Under the pieces are notes generated by a model. The model ran no database searches and was not told where the DNA came from. It saw nothing but the letters and a program-made list of their open reading frames with translations. DNA of 64,000 bases, from assembly GCA_030686995.1 (NCBI GenBank), contig CM060686.1:73173757-73237756 (forward strand), in the 5' to 3' direction. Positions 1-8,965 of this stretch are shown here, piece after piece. Each line of letters begins with the position of its first letter. Position 1 is the stretch's first letter. The DNA comes from Artemisia argyi. Lineage: Eukaryota > Streptophyta > Magnoliopsida > Asterales > Asteraceae. A program made the position numbers and the translations under genes.

Positions 1-1145
1 CAAAACAAATAGAGTTCATAGTGTCTTAAGTAAGAAAACCCAAAAAGTCGAGGAGTCGTTGAATACAACATTTAACGAGTGATCTCCTTCTTCTAAGATA
101 TTATCTTTGGTAGATGATAACTTAGTCGAAAATTCAATGATGGCAAGACAAGTATGTTGTGTAAAACATTAAGGATAAAAGTACAAAATAACATCTTCTC
201 ACCATGAGTCAAACATTGAATCAAGTAAAATTGACATAAGTTATAAAACTTGATTTATAGGTCATAGTTGTGTCTAAACAAATTCAACAAAAACAATTTT
301 TGAAATTTAGAGTAAAACAACTAGTAAAACAAAATAGATACTTCAAAGTAATCAAGTAAGTATAGTGTCAATATTTGAAAGACTTTTTGATAATAAAAGC
401 AAGCCCTAAAAGCAAGGGATTTTAACTTAAAGAAATTCCTAGTTACTCTCTTGTTCTCAATGGTTAAGTTCTTGATGACTTATCAAGAATGAGATTAGTA
501 AATCAATAGGTAAAACTAAACGTAGAGAAATGTTTGGAAGACTACTTGTTCTCATAACAATTAGATTCAACATTATGTTTAGCTTTTGTCTACGTGCTCG
601 TGTTAAAAAAGATCCTAAAACAACTATTTTATTGAGCCTATTTGGATACATCATAAGGTACTACACAACTAGGATTATGGTCTCCCAAAAGAACGGGAAT
701 AGAAACCATAGTGTATGCCAAATGGAATTATGTCGGTAATAAGTTGATAAGAAAAGCCCAAGTGGTACTTGCACTTTTATACTTACTTACCCAATGATTC
801 TCCAAAACGCGTAAGATTCTCAAATGAGTATCGGATGGAGAAGCACATCAACAAGCTCCGCTTGAACAAGCAAATTCACGTCAACATCGGAATTCATCTC
901 ATCAACGTTATTACCCCTTCAACAAAGGAAGCATCGACTTCAGCGACAATTCAATTCATTATGTTCTTAATAGACATATTTGTGATCCATTATCATCGCC
1001 TTGGTAAGATTGTTCATTGAGGAACGTCTTATCTAAGAAAGTCTTCTACGTTAACTATTTCATCAACGCGTTAACAAAATCTCTTGAAAGTGAAGCATTC
1101 ATAATTCCTAGGGTTAGTCAAAGACTCATAAGACCTAAAACCTTA
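1..1145 (+). pseudogene. Decayed pol tail of element A (integrase end, RT/RNase H remnants)
   Basis: No long frame is open, but the nucleotides align with the pol gene at 57047-60087. Bases 40-140 match the region after the integrase (58280-58370, around the GTAGATGATGACTTAG stretch). Bases 480-720 match the end of RT and start of RNase H (59390-59620). Bases 780-1140 match the RNase H end near 59640-60085. About 1 kb that encodes most of RT in the other copy is missing. Frameshifts and stops are frequent. This copy cannot make reverse transcriptase, in contrast to the two open ORFs that follow it. Confidence 0.8.
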
Positions 1146-1219
1146 AGGTTTGAACGGTAGGATAAAACCATAAAAATCAAGACTAATTATTATTATTTAT
1201 TTATTTTTTGAGTTTCTCC

Positions 1220-1296
1220 CTGCAGAACCCACGGTACCTTCAAATCATACGGGCAAAACCCACTTTTTGGTTCCGCCTGGTCCGCCAAACCTCAGA
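1220..1296 (+). repeat. GC-rich palindromic module before the 369-residue ORF (element A)
   Basis: The module starts with CTGCAG and contains ACGGTACC and GGTTCCGCC, followed by CCTCAGAATG and then an ACCAAACACCC stretch. It is the decayed counterpart of the better preserved module at 60144-60219 and of the block next to the LTR TATA box at 6528-6598. It stands out as GC-rich sequence in an AT-rich leader. Confidence 0.6.
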
Positions 1297-1435
1297 ATGT
1301 ATTATTTGTAATTTCAAAACCAAACACCCTCTTAAATCTTAACAAAAACTTTCAAACAGCATCACCCTCTCTAAAACACATATCCTCACGAATTTTAGGG
1401 CTTCTAATCCAATCTCTTCCAATCCAACTAACTTT

Positions 1436-1955
1436 GTAAGTATTCTAATCACAATTGCATGTTTAATTTAATTATAACATTCCTTATTACAATCATTAAC
1501 TAGAATCTTAGGGCTTTTTCATAAAACTTCATGATTCTTGAAAAACTTGGTGGCTAGTCAATTATGTATTTCATTAGTTAAGAAATGTATCTTTTCATTG
1601 TTACTTTGATTTACCAAACACACCAAGTGCATTATTTTTCTAATTGCAACATGATTCATCACCACATTGTTAAAACAAATGAAAAACATCATTTAAACAT
1701 CACTTGCATACTATCTCTTAAATGCTAAAGGGGATACATAACTAATATGTATTTTCGGGTACATTCAATCGAAGACACATTCAATTAGGAGAGTGTTGAT
1801 TATCTTTTGTTTTTACAACAAAATTTGCATAACAAAATGATTTAGGAATCAAAATGAGTCAAGAGAACCATGTCTTCACATTGTTTTGCATATAGGAATA
1901 TATTAAAACATCCTCGTTGTTAAAAGTCATTAACATACAATTTTATGTTTTCTAG
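1436..1955 (+). other. Predicted intron in the 5' leader of the 369-residue ORF (element A)
   Basis: A consensus donor (TTTGTAAGTATTC) lies at 1432-1444. A pyrimidine-rich acceptor (TTTTCTAG) ends at 1955, eight bases before the ATG at 1964. The homologous element has the same arrangement at 60363-60919, with the same donor core and again eight bases between acceptor and ATG. Conservation of both sites in two diverged copies supports use. It is a prediction from sequence only, and the intervening bases have no open frame. Confidence 0.55.
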
Positions 1956-1963
1956 GAATCAAC

Positions 1964-3073
1964 ATGCCTCCCGCAAACAAATCCGATCACAAAGAAACCC
2001 TTAAGTACATGCCCAAACACCATATGACCAAAGGTCTCAACCCGGTTCAAGTAGAAACCTTTAAGGCATTAGAAAAACGCTATGTTCACGAAGGTAGAAC
2101 CATTGATCCATCCTTTCTAGAAGGAACATCTATTCGCCAAAACTTTGCCGCAATTCACTTTGATTGTCTCCTTGATATAGATGAGCCCATTTGTCCTAGG
2201 TTCATCTTGGAATTTTATGCAACCGTAAACCTTTCCTCATGTGCTGGTGGTAGGATTTCATTAAACTTCACAACCAATCAAATATCACATGACATAGATT
2301 TAAAAGACTTAGCTATAATTCTTGGTGTACCAAATGAAGGAACTTGCCTCTACACGGATAAATGGCCCATTTCAAGTCTTGATACTATTGATCATTTTTA
2401 TCCATACGATACACCTCTTGCTAGTAAGGAAACTATTAAGGAACACCTCTTTGTTAGAACCTCTACCACTAGGGTGAACCATTCGGGGAATACTGTAGAT
2501 AAGGATCCTTTTGGTATGGAGCTCAATGAGCTTAAACCACAATTTAAAAAGTGGGAAGAAATTCTTAGGGCTAACGTCATAAGTACCATAGGAAATAGAG
2601 ATCACATCAACACATGCCTATGCTACATGCTATATAGCATTTCCACCGGTCAACCCTTTAACTTAGCCTACTACCTTGCCAAAAGAATGGCCGACATATC
2701 CTTAGTTGGAACAACCGCTCTTCCCTATGGCATGTTTCTTACTCGCCTCTTTAGAGCAATCTCACCCATTTCTCCTAACGAGGATGGAATACGCCTTGAT
2801 TATTTTCTCGTTCCTCACACCTTCGTTCCCCTAAGTGATAAACGAGTTTACATAAATAAGGGCAAACATACTCGATCACCTACACCACCATCATCATCAT
2901 CCGAAATGAGCGAGGATGATAAACTTCCCAACTCTAAGTTACCTCCTTTAGAATACCTTCAAGCTCTCCCCATCATTGACAATGCTTCCGAAGAATTCAA
3001 GCAAACCAAAGGAATGTTCAAGTGTTTTGGAAGGTACCTAAACAAGCTCAAAAAGAAGATAGACCGGTTGTGA
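1964..3073 (+). CDS. 369-residue Sirevirus extra ORF, env-position protein of unknown function
   Basis: The open frame has an ATG in the context AACATGC just after a predicted splice acceptor. The protein is 369 residues, exactly the length of its homologue at 60928-62037. Conserved blocks include YVHEGRTIDPSFLEG (about residues 40-54), DEPICPRFILEFYA (73-86), a GNRDHIN block near residue 215, an acidic Ser-rich stretch near residues 305-320 and a basic C-terminal KKKIDR. I see no signal peptide or membrane segment, so it is not a retroviral envelope in any visible sense. It resembles plant retroelement ORF1-like proteins (Athila ORF1 style) that I remember from Asteraceae; its function is unknown. 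It has stayed open although pol in the same element is ruined. Confidence 0.8.
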   Translation: MPPANKSDHKETLKYMPKHHMTKGLNPVQVETFKALEKRYVHEGRTIDPSFLEGTSIRQNFAAIHFDCLLDIDEPICPRFILEFYATVNLSSCAGGRISLNFTTNQISHDIDLKDLAIILGVPNEGTCLYTDKWPISSLDTIDHFYPYDTPLASKETIKEHLFVRTSTTRVNHSGNTVDKDPFGMELNELKPQFKKWEEILRANVISTIGNRDHINTCLCYMLYSISTGQPFNLAYYLAKRMADISLVGTTALPYGMFLTRLFRAISPISPNEDGIRLDYFLVPHTFVPLSDKRVYINKGKHTRSPTPPSSSSEMSEDDKLPNSKLPPLEYLQALPIIDNASEEFKQTKGMFKCFGRYLNKLKKKIDRL

Positions 3074-3431
3074 GAAGATTAAGGAGTGTTTGGCATAAGA
3101 ATGCTTTAGAATCGTCTTTGTGTTAAAACTACGTGAATTATGTGTTTTTCACTTTCATGGTTTATTATGTTTGTTGGATCATGCTTGTATGAACTTTTAT
3201 GCATAATGACAATGTTTAAGGTGTTTGTCATCTTTTCTATGCTTATGGGAATTCTTACTAAGTATAGTGAAATCCTCGACCTCAAGGTCAAAGTCCCATG
3301 ATATGTATGTTTACATGTCTAATTTTTGCATTGCCTAACCAGTAATACCTTATCTTTTTTATTTTAGGAGTTTTCGAAAATTTTGAAAATCGTCTCGCGG
3401 GTCAAAAACGCGGACTGCCTAATTTTTTACC

Positions 3432-3570
3432 CCTGGCGGATCTGGCGGTACCCAAAATTGGGGTCCGCCAGTGTATTTTCTGGGAATCCCAGAAATGGCC
3501 CAACGGACCAGGCGGTACCCTCAAATGGGTTCCGCCAGTGTCTTCTAAGGGATCCGCCAGATACCTGCAG
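3432..3570 (+). repeat. Double GC-rich palindromic module (element A)
   Basis: Two hairpin-forming units lie in tandem. The first has GGCGGTACCC facing GGGGTCCGCC across an AT-rich loop, and the second has GGCGGTACCC facing GGGTTCCGCC. Between them is the small palindrome TCTGGGAATCCCAGA. A half unit GGGATCCGCCAG and a terminal CTGCAG follow. The same double structure is at 62400-62537 in element E, and single units are in the LTR and before the 369-residue ORF. Confidence 0.8.
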
Positions 3571-3975
3571 AAAATTTTTCCATTTTTCTTAAGTCCAAAA
3601 CTTGTAATGTGTCAAAACCATTATCCTAAGTGAGAAACATCTTCAATTAACTTCAATAACCATATTAGAACTACTTTCACTCACTAAAACAATTAGGAAG
3701 ACACTTCCCTCCAAAAATTCAAATTCAAACATAACCAAACCCAAGGAACCCTTTTAAAGGATCCTTCAAAACCATTGAAACATTTTTCAACCAAATCACA
3801 TCTCATGATCACAAAGCATTGAGTACATTTGTTGGTCTTTCACTCCACCTTATTCTATTGGAATAACATGCATTGATTTGACATATTCATGAAAATTTTG
3901 CAAATCATTTGAAACCTCAACCTTTGAATGGTAGAACATTAAAACCAAACACTCTATTCAACATCTTCTTCATCC

Positions 3976-3982
3976 TATAAAT
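3976..3982 (+). promoter_or_regulatory. TATA box candidate for the Pro/Ser-rich ORF (element A)
   Basis: TATAAAT lies 88 bases before the ATG at 4064. The same motif lies 79 bases before the homologous ATG in element E (62960-62966), within a similar CTTCATC context. The equal placement suggests an internal promoter, though no transcript evidence is available. Confidence 0.45.
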
Positions 3983-4063
3983 TTGAAAGCTTTGCAACAA
4001 TTCAAATCACACCATCACCATCAAAACTTCTTCTCTCAAAACATCAAAACCACACCTTTAAAA

Positions 4064-5239
4064 ATGACCAAATCACACACATCATCCGAGTCATCAAAAT
4101 CCCTTTCAAGAATCACTAGGATTAGTGTTAAACCTTGTTGTTTTAACAAAACCGTCAAGTCAAGCTCATCTTCTTCAAGTAATGCTTCACTTAACATTTC
4201 TTCACCTATCCAAGATTACCTAAATCTCACTACCTCAACACAATCCCCAACACATTGTAATACCAATGTGATCACCATTCAAGATTTGCTTAATCTTGCT
4301 ACTCCACCACCTTCTCCATCACATTACAACTCAAACCTAGCCATTAATCCATCACCAACTAGACCTTTGAGTGAGTCAACTTCACCTTCTCAACAAGCTT
4401 TTAAATCAAAAACTCCTTCACCTCAATCACCAACACCTACACCAATGGAACTTTTCCATACACCACCAACATCACCATTACCCAATTTGGAAACTTTTGA
4501 TGATCTATCATCAAGTCCACCATCCTTCTCACTCTTTGATACCATAACTCAAATGGAAATCCAACAACATCCTAGTGAGCAACTAGATGATGAACCCCAT
4601 CAACCATCATTAGTAGAACGGTTGGCTTACCGTTATGATAGACCATCCATTTTTCCAAATGATCAAGGTCATACCCATTCACAATCATTTGTGTTTCACT
4701 CAATTTACAAAGACCTTCATGGCAATCCTTCCGGCGAACCTAGTTTCCGCCATTTTGTTCAAAATCAACAACCACAACCACAACAACAACAACCATCACC
4801 ACAAGAACCTTCCCAACAATTTGAATCCCTACTTTCTTCCTATAAGAAAATAGAAGCATCCATGTGGGAAAAACCTCCAAACATGTATGAGGAAATTAAC
4901 ACTCATTTAAACCACCTAAATACCTTCAAACGAATGGTTGATTCTCAAATCAATCATGTTATGGAATTCCATACGGCATTAAGCTCAACAAATGAAGGAA
5001 GCAAATACACCTCTCAACCATCCACATTTGCTCCTTCAAGTTCAACCCATCCACCACCAACAAATCAAACCTCTCTTCCACCAAACTTTCCCCGCCATGG
5101 TTGTGGACAATGTGAAAGAACCGCTCACATTAGTGAAGGGTGTAGAAGGGAACTTAGGGAACTTTCCGAAGAAATGAGATTTATCTTAAACCACATTTTG
5201 GATCGTCTAACATCCTTGTCTCATCCACCTCAACATTAG
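4064..5239 (+). CDS. Pro/Ser/Gln-rich Sirevirus extra ORF of unknown function
   Basis: The protein is 391 residues from the ATG at 4064. An in-frame ATG at 3983 would add 27 residues, but homology with the protein at 63039 (shared MTKS start, ARISVKP or TRISVKP, then a Ser run) begins at 4064, and the TATA box overlaps 3983. Most of the protein is low-complexity Ser, Thr, Pro and Gln sequence. A QPQPQQQQPSPQ run lies near the middle. The last 45 residues are ordered: a CGQCE motif (347-351), then a charged probable helix ending RLTSLSHP. That C-terminal block is conserved in the other copy, so it is probably the functional part. No membrane segment or catalytic motif is visible. Confidence 0.75.
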   Translation: MTKSHTSSESSKSLSRITRISVKPCCFNKTVKSSSSSSSNASLNISSPIQDYLNLTTSTQSPTHCNTNVITIQDLLNLATPPPSPSHYNSNLAINPSPTRPLSESTSPSQQAFKSKTPSPQSPTPTPMELFHTPPTSPLPNLETFDDLSSSPPSFSLFDTITQMEIQQHPSEQLDDEPHQPSLVERLAYRYDRPSIFPNDQGHTHSQSFVFHSIYKDLHGNPSGEPSFRHFVQNQQPQPQQQQPSPQEPSQQFESLLSSYKKIEASMWEKPPNMYEEINTHLNHLNTFKRMVDSQINHVMEFHTALSSTNEGSKYTSQPSTFAPSSSTHPPPTNQTSLPPNFPRHGCGQCERTAHISEGCRRELRELSEEMRFILNHILDRLTSLSHPPQH

Positions 5240-5689
5240 AGTCTCCAAAATGAAACAAAACCGTTTCTCTTGGAAAATGTCTCCCATTTTAACCAACAAA
5301 CCAAAACCAAGTCACCTCCTCACCTTTCAAAATAAAACCCGCTACAACCCTCAACTCATATTTTCATCCTTAAACGACCCCATCCTTGTTTTTGGAAAAT
5401 GTTTCTCACAAAGGAAAATGATGATTTCCTTGTAGCTTTTTATGGTCGTACCTTATTTGTAGCTTTTTCTTTATTTCTAGAGGTAGGATAGTGTAACCAA
5501 AATTTCTTGTCTTTGACTTTTTAAGAAGTCTAAATTTTACATGAAATGAATTTCATTACACTACAAGGTTTTCTTTGTTTGTTGACCATTTAGGTATGAT
5601 GTGTGAACTATACCTTGTTATGGTACCATACATAAATCTTGTGCTTTATAAACTAACCTCTCTTTTTGTAGGTTCATTATCCATGTTTT

Positions 5690-6118
5690 CCTTCCTTGAT
5701 ACTCCATTTAGGGGAGTAATATTCAAGGGGGAGCATGAGTGTTGTACTATTTCACTTCACAACTCTTAGTTGTGTTTAAACATGAAATACTTTCATGAGT
5801 TATCTTGTGCAACAACTAACCTTTTTCTTGTAGGTTCAAAATCCATGTCTCCTCTCTTGGCACTCCATTTAGGGGGAGTATCGTCCAAGGGGGAGCATTC
5901 CGCTTCGCTACTCTTCTTTTTGTTTCGACAAAAAGGGGGAGAATTTATATAAACTTGTGCTTATCAACCTCATATTTGCAAAAACAATTTTTGCGGTGCT
6001 TATCATCTCATCTTTTCAAAAACAAGTTTTTATACTAACTTTATAAGACTTAACACTAAAACTAGTGACTTACTTATAAATAAAGTTTATGTTTTGTCAT
6101 CAACAAAAAGAGGGAGAT
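5690..6118 (+). other. Multiple polypurine tracts of element A
   Basis: Polypurine runs occur at 5710-5716, 5724-5735 (CAAGGGGGAGCA), 5871-5877, 5887-5895 and about 5930-5942 (AAAAGGGGGAGA). The last one, AAAAAGAGGGAGAT at 6105-6118, abuts the LTR and is the plus-strand priming site. Repeated PPT-like tracts are a known Sirevirus trait. Bases 5240-5690 before them are 3' UTR with no other feature I can support. Confidence 0.8.
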
Positions 6119-6527
6119 TGTTAATACAAATATCGCCTAAAACGTTATTTATATTTTACGATCTTTGCTAAGTTTTGTTAATGACAAAGTATGAAGTTTA
6201 GCTATAAGTAAATCATCACTTTAAGTGTTTAAGTCTTGTTTAACTAAGGTTAACATTTCCTTTTGAACAAAACATTGTGTTTATTTCTTAAACTAAAATG
6301 AGTCTTGTCACATCATATTTATTTCTTTATATAGTAAGGTCACATCACATTTAGGGCAAGTTTCGTCATGATGCATTTATGGAAAGAAATGTGTTTGACT
6401 AACTTTGTTGTTGCTTGCAAGCTTTGTATTTGACTTGTTATTATGAGATGTGACATTGTTTGGTTGCTAGGAGTTATGAGACAAGACCTTGTTTGGTTTG
6501 CAAGATTTATTGCAAAACCAACTGTAG

Positions 6528-6616
6528 CCCTGGCGGTACCCTGGGGGTACACGGGTGGAACCCTTTTGAGGGGTCCGCCTGATCCGCCAGACATGCAGAA
6601 TTGTTTGCTATAAATA
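6528..6616 (+). promoter_or_regulatory. LTR promoter of element A: GC-rich palindrome plus TATA box
   Basis: The block CCCTGGCGGTACCCTG to GATCCGCCAG ends about 12 bases before TATAAATA (6609-6616). It is nearly identical in order to the E LTR promoter. GC-rich palindromes upstream of the TATA box are known from Sirevirus LTRs; the exact motif here is host-specific. Confidence 0.75.
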
Positions 6617-6912
6617 CCAAACCATTTGTTAGTTTTTGGTAACTCTTTTAGGACATATATTCACACACTCTCTCAACTAACTCAGTAACCTTTTGATTTG
6701 AGATTCTATCATGTAGCAAGGGACTTCACAAGATCATTCAAGAAGTTACAAGCTTCAACTCTAAAGTTGCAAGTCTTGGTAGCTTGGTCATGTATAAGCT
6801 TTGATAGTTTATACTTCATGTGTGTCATGTATATAGATGCAAGTGGTTAGTATTTTAGGCCTCAAAATACGTAGTGTATCGGGAGTTGTTGTACCCTTGT
6901 AAAAGAACTAAC

Positions 6913-7049
6913 GGGAGTGGTTGTACCCTTGGAAAAGAACTCGACATCTAGCTTAGTGTCGGTAAAAGTGTAAGCGACGAATGGGAGTGGTTGTACCCTT
7001 GTAAAAGAACTCGACATCTAGCTTAGTGTCGGTAAAAGTGTAAGCGACG
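6913..7049 (+). repeat. 70-bp tandem duplication in the A LTR
   Basis: Two copies at 6913-6982 and 6983-7049 begin GGGAGTGGTTGTACCCTTG and end GTAAGCGACG. They differ by a few bases. The E LTR has a single copy. Confidence 0.85.
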
Positions 7050-7614
7050 TTGTAAAGGTTTTCTACGCCGGTGAAAGGAGCTTGTTGATTAGTGCTTATA
7101 ACTCTCGAGTTGGAAACTCGGGGCGTGGATGTAGGGCAAGGAAAAAGAGTCCTTGTAGCCAAACCACGATAAACAATCGTGTTGTGGTTTGATCGTTTCT
7201 TTCTTTATCTTTGCTTATTACATGTTGTCTTTTAGTTATAATTGCTAATCACATATAAAGCTTTCCAAAAGAATTAAAACAAGTAAAGTTGTATTTATAT
7301 CTTGAAACAAATGTAAAGCTTTTCAAAGAACTAAAACAAGCAAAGTTAGGATCACCACAAGTAAAGCTTTTCAAAGTATGAAACAAGTAAAGTTAGAATT
7401 GTTATTCACATGAAAAGCTTTTCAAAGAATCAAACATATAAAGTTGTGTTTATATCTTTAAGCAAACGTAAAGTTTCTAAAAGGATATTTAAGCTAAATA
7501 AGAATCGAAAAAGCGGTAAACTATTCAACCCCCCTTCTAGTTTTCCACAAAAAACTTCTTTCTCAAAAATCTAAAATCCTAACTAAGATTTTTGGTAAAG
7601 TTGAGTATAGATCC

Positions 7615-8965
7615 ATGGCTCAAGAGAACTATGTTGAGGGGTGTTCTATGCAAAGACCACCTTTGCTAGAAACCGATGGATTTTGTTTCTGAAAAACCCG
7701 ATTTGAGACCTATGTTAGGTCTAAAGATCTAGATTTGTGGGAAATCATCCAAAATGGCAACTTTGTGTTCATGGTGGAAGACCCCGAAACAAAGTTGTTA
7801 GTGGAAAATCCCAACTCGGATCTAAAGGGTGATGAGAGAAGAAAACTTGGTAAAAATGATGAAGCCAAGATGTTGATCTATAATGCTCTACCTCGAAGGG
7901 AATTTGAGAGTGTCCATGTTTGTAAAACCGCAAAGGAAATTTGGCATTCTCTCATCATCACTCATCAAGGCAACTCTCAAGTAAAAGATTGCAAGATCGA
8001 TCTACTCATACAACAATATGAGAAGTTCTCGATCTCGGATGAAGAAACTATTGACAATGGTTACACAAGGTTCAATGCTATTATCACTAGCCTCACGGCT
8101 CTAGATCCTAGCGTCTACAACAAGAACCATGTGAGGAAGTTTCTTCGAGCACTTCCGGTAAAGTGGAGACGAAAGGTGATAGCAATTGAAGAAGCCAAGA
8201 ATTTGGCTGAACTTCCTCTTGATGAACTTATTGGGAACCTCAAGGTCTATGAAATGATTCTTGAAAATGACAAGGTTGCCACCAAAGACAAGAAGGAAAA
8301 AGTAAAGTCTTTGGCTCTCAAAGCTAAAGTCACAAAGTGTCAAGCTAGTGACGATAGTGATAATCAAGAAGGAAGTGAAGATGATGAAAGTAATGAAGAT
8401 GACAAAGAATACAACTTGATGGCCAAAAACTTTAGAAGGTTCCTTAGAAGAGGCGGAAACTTTAGGAGAGGTAATAGGTTTGGCAACCGAGGAATTGGCG
8501 GAAGAAAGAACTTCGGTGGAAGTCGAGGTATTAACGACAAGGTTGGTGAGAGCTCTAGGCGCACTCAAAGTTGCTATAATTGTGGTGAAAAAGGTCATTT
8601 CATAAATGAGTGTCCAAAAGAGAGAACAAGGCATTCGTGGGTGGCGCTTGGAGCGATAGTGAAGATGAGGATCAACCAACAAATGAAGTCACTTGTCTAA
8701 TGGCTCAAGAAAAACTCGAGGTACCTCTAAATTCTTCTTCCTCTAATAATTTAGATATTATCAAGTTACAAAAGGAGAACGAGGAGCTAGTTATGTTTAA
8801 AGATGATTTTAGAAAAACTTTTGAAAAAGTCATTAAAGAAAAACGCTTTCTTGAACAAGAGCATGTTAAATCTAATAAAAGAGTACATGAACTAGGAAGA
8901 GAAGTAAAGACACTAAAGCATTGCAAAGAGGTGGTTGAACCATGTAAAAGATGTGAGATACTCAC
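7615..8965 (+). pseudogene. gag of element B, 5' segment
   Basis: Copia-type capsid/nucleocapsid gene. The ATG at 7615 aligns with the gag start of element E at 55154 (both within ATCCATGG and followed by SMQRPP). A TGA at 7690-7692 replaces the expected Trp codon. The frame is then open to 8700 and includes a zinc knuckle of type CX2CX4HX4C (CYNCGEKGHFINEC). A one-base shift near 8625 moves the continuation to another frame, where FVGGAWSD and an acidic, coiled-coil-like tail follow. The gene is cut at 8965 by element F and resumes at 19752. Confidence 0.8.

Larger units (their letters stand above)
3074..4063 (+). other. Leader between the two extra ORFs of element A
   Basis: This 1-kb non-coding stretch has three visible parts. 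First comes AT-rich 3' UTR of the 369-residue ORF. Next is a conserved block (about 3368-3415, TTTTCGAAAATTTTGAAAAT then CGCGGGTC) that leads into a GC-rich palindrome module. Last is an AT/CA-rich leader with a TATA box. The conserved block recurs at 62338-62385 in element E. Confidence 0.7.
1..7549 (+). mobile_element. Element A: Sirevirus-type Ty1/copia retrotransposon, 3' part
   Basis: This is the 3' portion of a copia element; its 5' LTR and gag lie left of the window. The order is pol relic, a 369-residue ORF, a Pro/Ser-rich ORF, several AAGGGGGAG polypurine tracts and a 1,431-bp LTR that starts TGTTAATAC and ends TTTCCACA. The same order and homologous sequence recur in the fuller element at 53997-64000, which identifies the family. 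Multiple polypurine tracts, extra ORFs after pol and an LTR end rich in C followed by TTCTA are typical of Sireviruses. The five bases after the LTR (AAAAC) should be half of the target-site duplication, but the other half is outside. A most likely inserted into the 5' leader of element B. Confidence 0.88.
6119..7549 (+). repeat. 3' LTR of element A
   Basis: The LTR runs from TGTTAATACAAATATCGCC to CTAGTTTTCCACA and is homologous to the LTR at 53997-55086. It contains a GC-rich module and TATA box, then a transcribed part with GTTGTACCCTTGTAAAAGAAC units. A short hairpin of CCACGAT facing ATCGTG lies near 7165-7185. It is about 340 bp longer than the E LTR, because of a 70-bp tandem duplication and an expanded run of AAAGCTTTTCAAAG-type units at 7255-7480. 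Confidence 0.9.

Noticed and set aside
1964..3073. Calling the 369-residue ORF a true envelope gene
   Set aside because: No signal peptide, no membrane span and no envelope motif; only its position after pol is envelope-like.
6119..7549. Reading this LTR as the 5' LTR of the gag gene at 7615
   Set aside because: No PBS follows it, B's own 3' LTR is a different sequence, and AAAAC right after the LTR fits a target-site duplication of A inserted in B's leader.
8101..8682. 193-codon minus-strand frame
   Set aside because: Shadow of the B gag gene on the other strand.
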